47,809 bases of DNA from Lutibacter sp. (lineage in GTDB: Bacteria > Bacteroidota > Bacteroidia > Flavobacteriales > Flavobacteriaceae): NCBI RefSeq assembly GCF_013139515.1, contig NZ_WTAR01000064.1:1-47809 (forward strand). The letters are read 5' to 3'. How positions within the stretch are numbered: position 1 is the first letter of the stretch; each line of letters starts with the position of its first letter. The position numbers and the translations under genes were made by a program. This document shows, piece after piece, positions 1-9,633 of this stretch. Below the pieces are notes generated by a model. The model worked only from the letters and a program-made list of their open reading frames with translations. It was not told the DNA's origin and did no database searches.

Positions 1-20
1 TTCGCTGCTCTTTTTCTCAT
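1..20 (-). CDS. rpsG: 30S ribosomal protein S7, first codons only (partial)
   Basis: Only the first six codons are inside the window, read leftward; they give MRKRAA, the usual beginning of flavobacterial S7. S7 is the primary 16S rRNA-binding protein that nucleates the head of the small subunit. The start codon lies 24 nt after the rpsL stop, which is the conserved str-operon order rpsL-rpsG-fusA. The call rests on this short match plus the position after rpsL. Confidence 0.8.
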
Positions 21-44
21 GTCTTTACATTAAAGTTTTTAAAA

Positions 45-419
45 TTACTTTTTAGGTGCTTTTGTACCATATTTAGAGCGACGTTGTGTTCTTCCATCAA
101 CACCTGCAGTATCTAATGCTCCACGAACAATATGATATCTAACCCCTGGTAAATCTTTAACCCTTCCACCTCTAACTAATACTATCGAGTGCTCTTGTAA
201 ATTATGCCCTTCTCCTGGAATGTACGCATTTACTTCATTACCATTTGTTAACCTTACCCTTGCTACTTTACGCATTGCAGAGTTAGGTTTTTTAGGTGTT
301 GTAGTATAAACACGTGTACACACTCCTCTTCGTTGAGGACATGAATTTAAAGCAGCCGATTTACTCTTCTTAGTTATTTTGGTTCTTCCTTTTCGTACTA
401 ATTGCGAAATTGTTGGCAT
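45..419 (-). CDS. rpsL: 30S ribosomal protein S12
   Basis: S12 sits at the decoding centre of the small ribosomal subunit and affects tRNA selection accuracy. The 124-residue product has the normal family length. It starts [12 protein letters not shown] and carries the conserved segments [18 protein letters not shown] (about residues 40-57) and [10 protein letters not shown] (about 91-100), where streptomycin-resistance changes are known to occur in other bacteria. The lysines of TPKKPNS and of GRVKDLPG are the ordinary wild-type residues. It is the first gene of a leftward str operon, with rpsG directly downstream. A near-ideal Bacteroidota promoter lies about 57 nt upstream. Confidence 0.98.
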   Translation of the reverse strand: MPTISQLVRKGRTKITKKSKSAALNSCPQRRGVCTRVYTTTPKKPNSAMRKVARVRLTNGNEVNAYIPGEGHNLQEHSIVLVRGGRVKDLPGVRYHIVRGALDTAGVDGRTQRRSKYGTKAPKK

Positions 420-475
420 ACTAAAATTTTGTTATTTATTACTTTTTAATTAATTAGCTCTTTTCAAAGAGTTTG

Positions 476-506
476 CAAATGTACAAATATTTTTCTCTTA
501 ATCAAA
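476..506 (-). promoter_or_regulatory. Promoter of the rpsL str operon
   Basis: On the minus strand, TTTG (506 to 503) is followed after 19 nt by TACATTTG (483 to 476). This matches the Bacteroidota housekeeping consensus (TTTG, 19-20 nt, TAnnTTTG) at every defined base. Transcription would start near 470, leaving a leader of about 50 nt before rpsL. Confidence 0.75.
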
Positions 507-579
507 TATGATGTTATTTTATTTTTAATTCATTTTCATTAAAATTAACTTGTATATTCACACTCTATATATTTATAAT

Positions 580-2271
580 TTGAATCCGTTTTTTAAACTA
601 ATATCTTGCTCCTTATTATTAGTGGTTTTTACCTCTACTATGTACGCTCAAAATAACTTTGAATTAATCATCAATACAAGAGATTTTAACAGCTCCAAAA
701 TACTAAGTTCAACACCATACACAAAGCACCATACATCAAAAAAAAGTGTTGAACAGGAAATTTTAATTATCTCAAATAAATTAGCACATAATGGATATGT
801 TAACAATTCATATATAGCAACATTAAAAGATTCAACCTTCACCTGTATTTACACTTTAAATAATAAAATTGAAAAAATTAGAATCTATTACACTCAAAAA
901 TTAGTGGATGAAGAATTACTACGTAATATAACTTCTAATTACACTGACAGTTATTTTGAAGTTTCAACAAATAAAATTGAAACTTCATTAAATTTTATAG
1001 TGAATTATTTTGAAACTAAAGGGGCCTCATTCACAAAAGCTTCATTAACAAACCTAAAACAGCAAAATAATAACTTCGCAGCTCAACTTCACCTAGATAT
1101 TTCTGAAAAACGAAAGATAAATAAGGTACTGGTTAAAGGTTATGATAAATTTCCTAAAAAATATATACACCTATACTTAAATTTAACAAATGAAGCTACC
1201 TTTAATTTAAACACCTTACACAAATTAAGCAATTCAATAAAATCAATTCCATTTATAACACAACTTAAAGAACCTGCAGTTTTATTTACCAAAGATACCA
1301 CAACTGTTTACCTCTATTTAAAAAAGAAATCAACTAATAAGTTTGATGGTGTTATTGGGTTTTCAACTAAAGAAAACAGTAAAAAACTACAATTTAACGG
1401 ATATGTGGACTTGACATTAAATAATATTTTTGATAAAGGAGAAACATTTAGCTTAAAATGGAAAAACAGTGGAGAAAACACCCAAACCTTAAATTTAAAA
1501 TTTAATACACCTTATATATATAGCACACCTTTAAGCTCTTCGGGTGCGTTTTCAATTTACAAACAAGACTCTACATATATAAATACAAAATCGCAATTAA
1601 ATATCAATTTCAGTCTCAATAACAGGAATAGTATTGAAGCATTAGTTAGTGGTGAAAACTCAAACTCACTAACTTCAAATTCCATAGTTGAAATTCAAGA
1701 TTTCAAAAACACCTTTATAGGCTTATCATACACTTACAAAACCTTAAATAGTAAACATTTAAATTTTCACCCAAAATTTCTAGCGAATGCTAGCTACTTA
1801 ACAGGAAATCGTAAACTTACTAATGGCAACAAAACAAGCCAAGATAAAATTCAACTTTCCGCACACTACCTTTTTGAATTAAACCATAAGCACTTTCTTT
1901 TATTAAAAAGCACTTATGAAAATTTAAACTCCCCAACTATTTTACAAAACGAACTGTTTAGAATTGGAGGAGCAAATTCAATTAGAGGTTTTGATGAGCA
2001 AAGTGTATTTACCCCTAGTTACTCCGTCACAAATTTTGAATATCATTATGTAATAAACCCAACAACTTATATATATTCAATAACTGATATTGCTATTTTT
2101 AAAGATTCTGTTACAAATTCCACAACAAACATTTATGGTATTGGTTTGGGATATTCTTTACAGTCAAAAAATAATATTTTAAATTTAAGTTACGTTATTG
2201 GAAAAAGCAGTGAAAACACCTTTAATTTTAACAATTCAAAAGTTCACATTAAGATAACATATCCTTTTTAA
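580..2271 (+). CDS. Omp85/BamA-TamA family outer membrane protein (short form)
   Basis: This is probably an outer-membrane beta-barrel of the Omp85 superfamily, whose members insert or export proteins at the outer membrane. From a TTG at 580 the product has 563 residues and a good signal peptide ending in MYAQ. A TTG at 550 in the same frame would add ten residues, and no ATG fits before the signal peptide. A POTRA-like segment (KINKVLVKGYDKF, roughly residues 185-200) precedes a C-terminal barrel. That barrel carries the Omp85 signature GGANSIRGF near residue 470 and ends in aromatic YPF. It is shorter than BamA, with room for only one to three POTRA domains, so it is more TamA-like or a lineage-specific paralog. 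It is divergent from rpsL. The exact client is unknown. Confidence 0.75.
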   Translation: MNPFFKLISCSLLLVVFTSTMYAQNNFELIINTRDFNSSKILSSTPYTKHHTSKKSVEQEILIISNKLAHNGYVNNSYIATLKDSTFTCIYTLNNKIEKIRIYYTQKLVDEELLRNITSNYTDSYFEVSTNKIETSLNFIVNYFETKGASFTKASLTNLKQQNNNFAAQLHLDISEKRKINKVLVKGYDKFPKKYIHLYLNLTNEATFNLNTLHKLSNSIKSIPFITQLKEPAVLFTKDTTTVYLYLKKKSTNKFDGVIGFSTKENSKKLQFNGYVDLTLNNIFDKGETFSLKWKNSGENTQTLNLKFNTPYIYSTPLSSSGAFSIYKQDSTYINTKSQLNINFSLNNRNSIEALVSGENSNSLTSNSIVEIQDFKNTFIGLSYTYKTLNSKHLNFHPKFLANASYLTGNRKLTNGNKTSQDKIQLSAHYLFELNHKHFLLLKSTYENLNSPTILQNELFRIGGANSIRGFDEQSVFTPSYSVTNFEYHYVINPTTYIYSITDIAIFKDSVTNSTTNIYGIGLGYSLQSKNNILNLSYVIGKSSENTFNFNNSKVHIKITYPF

Positions 2272-2469
2272 CAAACTAAAAATAACTAGAACCTACATAT
2301 CTACAACTTTAACGCAACTATTTTAAAAAATCTACATCTATATTAATAGGTCATTAACATTTTAATACGTTTTTTAAGAAATTTTTAATTTTTTTTTAAC
2401 ATATATCATGGGTTTATTAACAAACACTAATGAATTTTAACATATTTTAAGAAATCAACACCAAAAAGT

Positions 2470-2526
2470 TAGGAATATTAACAAATTATTAAGATTTTTG
2501 ACACAATTAATTCAAATAATTATATA
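2470..2526 (+). promoter_or_regulatory. Promoter and leader of first SusC gene (repeated at 10468)
   Basis: GATTTTTG at 2493-2500 matches the TAnnTTTG box except at the first base. The -33 position holds TAG rather than TTG. The 51 nt 2476-2526 match 10474-10524 at 46 positions by direct comparison, with both blocks ending at the ATG. Such conservation in noncoding DNA supports a shared promoter and leader. Confidence 0.55.
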
Positions 2527-5500
2527 ATGAAAACAAAGTTTAATGGTTTTTTAACGCTTATACTAGCGTTTATGGTGCAAATATCTTTTGCACAAGAAAA
2601 AACTGTTACAGGGAATGTATCCGATGCAAGCGGACCATTACCTGGTGTAACAGTTCTAATTAAAGGTGCCAATGTTGGTACTCAAACAGATTTTGATGGT
2701 AACTATTCAATTAAAGCCAGTAGTGGTGATGTATTGCAATTCAGTTTTATTGGATTGGAAGCAATTGAAAGAACCGTTGGCACATCTAACAGTATTAATG
2801 TTTCTATGAAAGAAAGCGCAGAAGCATTAGAAGAAGTTGTGGTAACAGGATTTGGACGTAAAGTTGAGAAGAGATCAGCTACGTTTGCCGTTCAACAAGT
2901 TGGCGGTGAGGAAATGACACAAGCACGTGAAACTAACATTGTAAACTCTCTGTCAGGTAAAATTGCTGGGGTACAAATTACAAATAGTTCTGGTGCAGTT
3001 GGATCTTCTTCAAGAGTTATACTTAGGGGTGCTTCTTCTATTACTGGTGATAACCAACCATTGTATGTGGTAAATGGTGTGCCTTTAGAAAGCGGTAACT
3101 ACGGTAGTTCTGATTCAGGTGGTGGTGCTGATATGCCAAATGGTATTTCAGATATTAACGCTGATGATATTGAATCTATTTCAGTTCTTAAAGGACCTGC
3201 TGCTGCTGCACTTTACGGTGTTAGAGCTGCAAATGGAGTTATTCAAATTAAAACAAAAACAGGTAGAAAAGGACAAGGTTTAGGTATCTCATACAACAGC
3301 ACAATGTCTATTGAAGATCCTTTAATGTTGGCTAACTACCAAAACTCTTATGGTCAAGGTGGTAACCAAGACTTTTTCCATTGGGTTGACGGTACAACTG
3401 GTGACGGTGGTGTTGATGAAAGTTGGGGACCTCCTTTAGATGCTGGTCTAGAATTTGTTCAATGGAACTCATACACTGTTGGCGGAGCTCCATTACCATG
3501 GGTTTCTAAACCAGACAATATTAAAAACTTCTTTGAAACAGGTGTTACTTTAAATAACAGTATTTCATTTACAGGAGGAGCAGAAAATGTTGGGTACAGA
3601 TTATCAGTTGGTTCAATGGACCAAACAGGTATGGTACCTAATACAGATCTTAGACGTTTTTCAGTAGGTGCTTCATCTACATATACAATGTCTGATAAAT
3701 TAACAACTTCATTTGATGTTAACTATACTCGTTCTAAAAGTGATAACTTTGTAACACAGGGTTATAACAATGAAAATCCAGTTCAACAAATGATTTGGTC
3801 TGGTAGAAACGTTGATTTTACTGCGTTAAAAGATTGGCAAAACTTACCATTATCTCCTGCAGGAACTGCAGCAGCTGGTACGCCTTTAAACTGGAATACA
3901 GTTTTCCAAAACAACCCTTACTGGGTATTGGATACAAATACAAGAGCATACAACAGAGATAGAGTTGTTGGTAACATAGCTATGAACTACGAAATTAATG
4001 ATCAATTTAATGTAAGTGGTAAAGTAGGAACTAACTTTTGGAATACAAGACAAAATTACAGACAAGCATTTGGAAGTAACAGTGCTCCTAATGGATATTA
4101 TTCTGAAACTAACCGTAGCTATACAGAAACAAATTCAGAAGTAATTGTGTCTTATAATACTAAAATTACGGAAGATTTAGCTTTTGAAATGAGCTTAGGT
4201 GGAAACTCAATGTACCGTAAATCAGAATTAGCATTTACTGCTGCACCACAACTTCAATTGCCAGGCTTATACAATGTAAGTAACTTAGCAGCTGGAAGCA
4301 GCTGGGTAGTTAACAATCAATATTCTGAGCAAAAAATTAATAGTTTATTTGGTTTTGGTAAGTTCTCTTATAAAAACTACTTATTCTTAGAATTCTCAGG
4401 AAGAAATGACTGGTCTAGTTTATTACCAATTGATGATAATAACTTCTTCTACCCTTCAGTTACAGCTTCTGCAGTAATTACTGATATGATAGAAGTAGAT
4501 TCAGATATTTTATCTTTCTTAAAAGTAAGAGGTGGATGGTCTGAAGTTGGAGGTATTGGAGCTTTAAACCCATACCAATTAGAACCAACTTTTTCTTTAT
4601 CTACTCAAACTTGGGGAGGTAACTCAGTTGCTTTCTTACCAGGAACATTAAACAATCCTACAATTAAATCTGAATCTACAACAGGTACTGAATTTGGTTT
4701 AGACGTTAGATTGTTAAATAGCAAAATTCGCTTCAATGCAACATACTACGACCAAACTAGTGAAAACTTAGTTGTACCAGTTCAAGTAACTGCTGCTTCA
4801 GGTTATACTAATGCGGTATCTAATGTTGGTGAAATGAATAATAAAGGTATTGAATTACAATTAGGTGCAACTGTTGTTGAAAAAGGAGATTTTAAATTCG
4901 ATTTAGATCTTAACTTTGCAAAAAACACAAATGAAGTTGTTTCTTTAGGAGGTTTAGAATCTTTAGTGTTAGGTGGACAATGGTCTATGACTTTAGAAGC
5001 TAGAGAAGGACTACCTTATGGTTCAATTGTTGGTACTTACTTTGAAAGAAGCCCAGCAGGTGATGTAATTTATGAAAATGGATTGCCAGTAATTGCTACA
5101 GGAACAAAAGTACTTGGTAATATTACACCTGATTGGACTGGTGGAGCTAACTTTACTTTTAGTTACAAAAACTTAAGTTTAAACGCCTTAATTGATGCAA
5201 AAATTGGAGGAGATATTTACACAATGACAAATACTTGGGGTAGATATGCAGGTGTTTTAGCTGAAACTATAGTTGGTAGAGAAACTGGTATTGTTGGTGA
5301 TGGTGTTATGTTAGTTGATGGTGCATATGTACCAAATACAGTTGTTGTATCTTCAGAAAGCTATAACAAAAGAGCTTATTCAAATAGTATTGTTGAAAGT
5401 TCTGTATTTGATGCTTCTTATGTAAAATTAAGACAAGTAATGTTAACGTACAAATTACCAAAAAAATTAATTGATAAAACATTATTTACAAATATCAGTT

Positions 5501-5658
5501 TTTCTTTAGTTGGTCGTAACCTAGCAATATTACATAAAAATGCTCCACATATTGATCCTGAATCTTCATTTAGCGATGATAACTCAGAACAAGGTCAGGA
5601 ATTTGGACAGTTACCGTCGGCTAGAAGTCTTGGTTTTAATATTCAATTAAAGCTATAA
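2527..5658 (+). CDS. SusC/RagA family TonB-dependent outer membrane transporter (locus 1)
   Basis: This large outer-membrane barrel imports a bulky nutrient using TonB energy and is lidded by the SusD protein encoded next. Of 1043 residues, 1-22 form the signal peptide (ending SFA before Q). Residues about 25-100 are the carboxypeptidase-regulatory-like N-terminal extension (GPLPGVTVLIKG, TDFDGNY). EEVVVTGFG at 102-110 resembles the TonB box, and the plug follows (SLSGKIAGVQI near 141, QPLYVVNGVPLESG near 177). The rest is barrel. The gene is 24 nt from the susD-like gene. No glycoside hydrolase or protease lies in the locus, so the substrate cannot be inferred. Its N-terminal 60 residues are nearly identical to those of the SusC at 10525. 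Confidence 0.93.
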   Translation: MKTKFNGFLTLILAFMVQISFAQEKTVTGNVSDASGPLPGVTVLIKGANVGTQTDFDGNYSIKASSGDVLQFSFIGLEAIERTVGTSNSINVSMKESAEALEEVVVTGFGRKVEKRSATFAVQQVGGEEMTQARETNIVNSLSGKIAGVQITNSSGAVGSSSRVILRGASSITGDNQPLYVVNGVPLESGNYGSSDSGGGADMPNGISDINADDIESISVLKGPAAAALYGVRAANGVIQIKTKTGRKGQGLGISYNSTMSIEDPLMLANYQNSYGQGGNQDFFHWVDGTTGDGGVDESWGPPLDAGLEFVQWNSYTVGGAPLPWVSKPDNIKNFFETGVTLNNSISFTGGAENVGYRLSVGSMDQTGMVPNTDLRRFSVGASSTYTMSDKLTTSFDVNYTRSKSDNFVTQGYNNENPVQQMIWSGRNVDFTALKDWQNLPLSPAGTAAAGTPLNWNTVFQNNPYWVLDTNTRAYNRDRVVGNIAMNYEINDQFNVSGKVGTNFWNTRQNYRQAFGSNSAPNGYYSETNRSYTETNSEVIVSYNTKITEDLAFEMSLGGNSMYRKSELAFTAAPQLQLPGLYNVSNLAAGSSWVVNNQYSEQKINSLFGFGKFSYKNYLFLEFSGRNDWSSLLPIDDNNFFYPSVTASAVITDMIEVDSDILSFLKVRGGWSEVGGIGALNPYQLEPTFSLSTQTWGGNSVAFLPGTLNNPTIKSESTTGTEFGLDVRLLNSKIRFNATYYDQTSENLVVPVQVTAASGYTNAVSNVGEMNNKGIELQLGATVVEKGDFKFDLDLNFAKNTNEVVSLGGLESLVLGGQWSMTLEAREGLPYGSIVGTYFERSPAGDVIYENGLPVIATGTKVLGNITPDWTGGANFTFSYKNLSLNALIDAKIGGDIYTMTNTWGRYAGVLAETIVGRETGIVGDGVMLVDGAYVPNTVVVSSESYNKRAYSNSIVESSVFDASYVKLRQVMLTYKLPKKLIDKTLFTNISFSLVGRNLAILHKNAPHIDPESSFSDDNSEQGQEFGQLPSARSLGFNIQLKL

Positions 5659-5682
5659 CCTAACATTATAAAATATTAAAAT

Positions 5683-7116
5683 ATGAAACGATTTAAAATT
5701 ATAACAATTCTCTTCTTCAGCCTACTGGTTTCAGTTGGTTGTGACAGTGATTTTGAAGAGATAAATCAAGATCCTAACAACCCAGTAGCAGTTCCTTCTG
5801 ATCTGTTAATACCTGGTATTGTTAGAGCAGCTCAAAATGAATCTTACAGTACTTTTACTGGTGGAGATATGGGAGCTTGTTGGTCTCAACAATTTGCAAA
5901 AGTGCAATATAATGATGAGGCAAGATATATTCCAAGACAATCAATTATTTCAAGAGTTTGGAATACTTATTACTCAGTTGTAATTGCTGATGCTGATGCA
6001 ATGTATACTATTGCTGTATCTGAAAACAATAACAATATGATGGGTGTTGCTTTAACATTGCAAGCTTATGGATATGCATATTTAACTGATGTTTATGGTG
6101 CAATTCCTTTTAGCGAAGCAATCAAAGCAGGTTCTGAAGGTATTATTGCTCCTAAATATGATAGTCAAGAAGAAGTGTATACTGGTACTTTAGCTATGCT
6201 AGATGAAGCAATTGCTTTATTAGGTACTGGAGGAACAATAGACGGAACAAATGACATTTTATATGGTGGAGATTCTGGCTTATGGAAGAAATTTGCGAGT
6301 TCATTAAAATTTAGAATGTTAATGAGAGCTTCAGCTAAAATGAGTGTAGGTGCAGACTTACAAGCATTGGTGAACGCTGGCAACTTATTTAGCAGCAATG
6401 CTGATGAAGCAAAATTAATATATTTAGGAGCTGATCCTAGTGCAAACCCATTGTATGAAACAATAGTTTTTGGAACTAGAGGTGAGTGGAAAATTAATGA
6501 AGCAATGGTTACAAGATTAGATGCTGATAATGACCCAAGATTACCTGTTTATGCTGGCTTAAATGAAGATGATGAGTATAGAGGTAAACCTTCTGGTTTA
6601 GCTGATGTACCTAGTGACGATTGGAATTACACGAACGTATCTGCTTTAGGTGATTTCTATTTACGTCCTGAATTACCAGGTTTCTTTATGTCTAACCCAG
6701 AATTAAAATTCTTAATGGCTGAGGCTGTAACAAAAGAATATATCTCTGGTGATGCAAATGCTTTATACTTAGAAGCAATTACTGCTTCTTTAGAATATAA
6801 CGAAGTTGACGCTTTAGATATTGCAGATTTTATGTCTGAAAAATCATTAAACACTGGAAGCCAAGCAATTGCATTAGAGCAAATTGCTACACAAAATTGG
6901 ATTTCTTTATTTACACAAGGTGTAGAATCTTGGAATGAGTATAGAAGAACTGGATACCCTGAATTAGAGCCAGCTTTAGAAGGTGATTTAAATCAAATTC
7001 CTTCTAGATATAATTATCCAACATTGGAAGCTTCTTTAAATACTGCTAATTATAACGATGCAGTTTCTGCTCAAGGTGTAGATAATTTAACAACACCAGT
7101 TTGGTGGATGGATTAA
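5683..7116 (+). CDS. SusD/RagB-type nutrient-binding outer membrane lipoprotein (SusD-like_2 group)
   Basis: This surface lipoprotein caps the SusC pore and captures substrate. The 477-residue precursor has a lipobox ending LLVSVGC, so Cys20 is the lipidated residue. The following DSDFEE is acidic, as in Bacteroidota surface-export signals. The segment EEINQDPNNPVAVPSDLL (26-43) is typical of the SusD-like_2 group rather than classic RagB. Helical TPR-like stretches follow (ALTLQAYGYAYLTDVYGAIPF), and the C-terminus has SRYNYP and PVWWMD, which are common in this group. It is cotranscribed with the SusC upstream and the two lipoproteins downstream. Confidence 0.9.
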   Translation: MKRFKIITILFFSLLVSVGCDSDFEEINQDPNNPVAVPSDLLIPGIVRAAQNESYSTFTGGDMGACWSQQFAKVQYNDEARYIPRQSIISRVWNTYYSVVIADADAMYTIAVSENNNNMMGVALTLQAYGYAYLTDVYGAIPFSEAIKAGSEGIIAPKYDSQEEVYTGTLAMLDEAIALLGTGGTIDGTNDILYGGDSGLWKKFASSLKFRMLMRASAKMSVGADLQALVNAGNLFSSNADEAKLIYLGADPSANPLYETIVFGTRGEWKINEAMVTRLDADNDPRLPVYAGLNEDDEYRGKPSGLADVPSDDWNYTNVSALGDFYLRPELPGFFMSNPELKFLMAEAVTKEYISGDANALYLEAITASLEYNEVDALDIADFMSEKSLNTGSQAIALEQIATQNWISLFTQGVESWNEYRRTGYPELEPALEGDLNQIPSRYNYPTLEASLNTANYNDAVSAQGVDNLTTPVWWMD

Positions 7117-7136
7117 TTTTAAAAATAATATTAAAT

Positions 7137-8039
7137 ATGAAAACAATAAAAATAGTAAGCATCTTATTTTTATCATTAGTTACATTTATTGCTTGTAATG
7201 ATGATGACTTAAATGTTGATAATCCTGACGGAAACTTTGCAGAAGGTGGTCTGTTAGATGTTAAGAACACTTCGGTAAACTACGTAGTAGGAAATCCTGG
7301 CCCATATTCAGCTAGTATTCGTGTCTACCAAGGAGCTATAAAAACAACAAGTATTAGAGTAAGTAAAACTTTCCATAGTGGTACTTTTTCTTCTAACACG
7401 GTTGAGACTTTTAAAACTTTACCTGTAACAGGTGATCAAAATAGTTTTGTGAATTACAGTTTTACTTTTAATGAATTAATTGACGGTTTAATTGGTGCTG
7501 ATAGCAACCCATTATCAGATTCTGATGGAGATTATCAAATTGGTGATTTTTGGAAAATGGATTACTATGTAACAACAAGCGAAGGAGAACATTTAAACTT
7601 TGCAAGTACTAAAGCTACAATTTCTACGAGATTTGCAGGTACTTATACTGTGTTAGAAAGTGCTTATTGGAATTCAGGAGGTTTTAACGGTGATTGGAAT
7701 GGTAGTAGCTTTGTTATTGAATCTATTGATGCTAGTATTTACAAACATAATGGTTTGGCTTTCTGGTCAGATAATACCTATTACTTTACTGTTGATAATG
7801 AAACTGGTGCTATTCAAGTATTACCTGAAGATTTAACAGATACTGCTGTATTATTAAATGGTTCTCCAATTATGATTACTCCAGGTGGAGATTATACATT
7901 TGAATCTATAACACCTGTCAATCAAGCTACACGTAATGACGAAACTGGAGAAGATATTCTTGAGTTTAGTGTAGGTTACTTTAGAGGTGTTGGAGCTACT
8001 AGAGAGTTCTACGAAAAAATGCAAAAACAAGTAGATTAA
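7137..8039 (+). CDS. SusCD-associated lipoprotein of unknown function (locus 1)
   Basis: I do not recognise a named family. The ATG at 7137 is chosen because it gives a clean lipoprotein signal (lipobox VTFIAC, Cys20) followed by NDDD, an acidic surface-export-like motif. An earlier in-frame ATG at 7101 would overlap the susD-like gene and spoil the signal. The mature 280 residues look beta-rich. An N-terminal half (to about 165) is followed by a part starting FAGTYTVLESAYWN that holds many Trp, Tyr and Gly residues. By position, 20 nt after susD, it may be an accessory ligand-binding lipoprotein like SusE or SusF, but no similarity to those can be claimed. Confidence 0.7.
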   Translation: MKTIKIVSILFLSLVTFIACNDDDLNVDNPDGNFAEGGLLDVKNTSVNYVVGNPGPYSASIRVYQGAIKTTSIRVSKTFHSGTFSSNTVETFKTLPVTGDQNSFVNYSFTFNELIDGLIGADSNPLSDSDGDYQIGDFWKMDYYVTTSEGEHLNFASTKATISTRFAGTYTVLESAYWNSGGFNGDWNGSSFVIESIDASIYKHNGLAFWSDNTYYFTVDNETGAIQVLPEDLTDTAVLLNGSPIMITPGGDYTFESITPVNQATRNDETGEDILEFSVGYFRGVGATREFYEKMQKQVD

Positions 8040-8049
8040 TTAATTAAAA

Positions 8050-9345
8050 ATGAAAAAAATGACAACAAAAAATTATAAAAGTATTTTTTCGTTTGTGGCT
8101 GCGTTAACCATAGGTCTATTTATGGTAAGTTGTGATCAGGAAGAAAATACTGGGTTTGCTACATTAAACCCTACGTCTCCAACTTTATCTGTTGCGACTG
8201 AGGTGAGTAGTGCAACCTTTATAGAAAACGACCAAGTATATACATTTACAGCTACTTTGAGTGCAACTCAGTTAGTAGATGTTAAATTGTTTATATCTCA
8301 AATTGGTGGTGATGCTACTCCAGGTAGTGATTACACTGTTGACGGAACTATCGTAATACCTGCTGGAGCACTTTCAGCAACAGGAGAAATTAAAGTTCTT
8401 GCTGACGAACTTATTGAAGAAACTGAAACTGTAACTATACAAGTTGGAGATAACCAAACAGCAAATGCTTCTACAGCTACTGCTACTATGGAATTCACCA
8501 TCTTAAACTATACAGCTAGTGATGTTGCAATAGATTTAAGTTGGGCTATAACGCAAACAACAACTGATCAATCAGGTGTTGAAGTTGACCCTACTGATTT
8601 TGCAGATTTAAGATTACTATTAACTGAAAGTGCTGATAATTCTCAAGTTTGGGATGATGCAGATGGTAGCGGTTTTGAAACATTAGTAGTTAATAGTGAC
8701 ACACCTGACGGGACATACTACGTTGTAGCAGATTTCTACGATGTAAATGACGATCTTGATAGAGACTTAGATTTAAGTGTATCTTTTTACCAAGCTGGTG
8801 TAATTACAGATATGACTTTTAATTATGGAGCTGCATTAAACTCAATGAGTAATTGTGAGTCTGTATCTTTTGTAATGGCTCAAATTGTAAAAGTTGGCGA
8901 AGTATATACTGTAACGCCTGTAGGTGAATTTAAAAGACCTGTAGATTTAGAAAATTACGAAGGAGATTATTGGTATGGAGCAGATTCTTGGGATTATGAT
9001 ACGCAAGTAGAAACTTGGTTAGATGAGGACACATTTATGATGGATGGTGTTGGATTTGAATGGATGGAAGATGCATGGGGAGAACCAATAATTACAAGCC
9101 ACCCTTTCATAGTTGATGTTGATTGGAGTACTGGTAATTTTGTTGTTGAAGAGCAATTGTACTTAGAAACTACTTATGAAGGTGAAGCTGAACCTCCTTA
9201 CTATATTTCAGGAAGTGGTTATATTGATGACTGTACTGGCTATTTAGTATTTAACTATCGTTATGAGCAACCAGGGTATGATTGGGGGTTTGACGGTACA
9301 GCTTGGGGTCCTGCATTCCAAGAAAGAGTTATTCTTGAAGACTAA
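8050..9345 (+). CDS. Calx-beta domain lipoprotein with a C-terminal domain shared with 15006-15878
   Basis: The 431-residue precursor has lipobox LFMVSC (Cys28) followed by DQEE. Its start could also be the ATG three codons later. Residues about 50-155 form a Calx-beta-like domain (TFTATLSATQLVDVKLF, PGSDYTV, IPAGALSATGEIKVL, ETETVTIQV), a calcium-associated beta-sandwich of secreted proteins. The C-terminal ~115 residues (DTFMMDGVGFEWMED, HPFIVDVDWSTGNF, PYYISGSGYIDDC) align clearly with the end of the lipoprotein at 15006. It is the last gene of SusCD locus 1, 10 nt after the previous gene, and is followed by a terminator. Probably surface-exposed and working with the SusCD complex; substrate unknown. 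Confidence 0.75.
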   Translation: MKKMTTKNYKSIFSFVAALTIGLFMVSCDQEENTGFATLNPTSPTLSVATEVSSATFIENDQVYTFTATLSATQLVDVKLFISQIGGDATPGSDYTVDGTIVIPAGALSATGEIKVLADELIEETETVTIQVGDNQTANASTATATMEFTILNYTASDVAIDLSWAITQTTTDQSGVEVDPTDFADLRLLLTESADNSQVWDDADGSGFETLVVNSDTPDGTYYVVADFYDVNDDLDRDLDLSVSFYQAGVITDMTFNYGAALNSMSNCESVSFVMAQIVKVGEVYTVTPVGEFKRPVDLENYEGDYWYGADSWDYDTQVETWLDEDTFMMDGVGFEWMEDAWGEPIITSHPFIVDVDWSTGNFVVEEQLYLETTYEGEAEPPYYISGSGYIDDCTGYLVFNYRYEQPGYDWGFDGTAWGPAFQERVILED

Positions 9346-9371
9346 TTATAAAATTTAGTCAAAATAAATTT

Positions 9372-9402
9372 AAAACCACCTGATTTAACAGGTGGTTTTT
9401 TT
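9372..9402 (+). terminator. Rho-independent terminator of SusCD locus 1
   Basis: An 11-bp perfect stem (AAAACCACCTG / CAGGTGGTTTT) with loop ATTTAA runs into a T tract, starting 27 nt after the stop codon of the last lipoprotein gene. Confidence 0.85.
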
Positions 9403-9528
9403 ATTTATAGTGACTAACTATTTAACTTTTTATTATATGCTATAACAGTATGCTAAGAATTCAGTTAAATCTACAAACCAAAGCTAATCTACCCTCTTAA
9501 TTCGCAAAACACAAATAGTCTTATTCAC

Positions 9529-9568
9529 AAAAAAAGCCTTACTGTTAAACAACAGTAAGGCTTTTTTT
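9529..9568. terminator. Bidirectional terminator between convergent genes
   Basis: A perfect 18-bp stem with a 4-nt loop (AAAC) is flanked by A7 on the left and T7 on the right, so it can stop transcription from both sides. It lies between SusCD locus 1 (rightward) and the exported-protein gene ending at 9634 (leftward). Confidence 0.85.
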
Positions 9569-9633
9569 AAACGAATGATTCAAATATTTGAAACCTATAC
9601 GGTAACAAAAAACTAGAACCTAAGAAGTGAAGC

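Noticed and set aside
7101-7136. Earlier ATG for the locus 1 lipoprotein
   Set aside because: It overlaps the susD-like gene and adds 12 residues that would disrupt the lipoprotein signal; the ATG at 7137 fits better.
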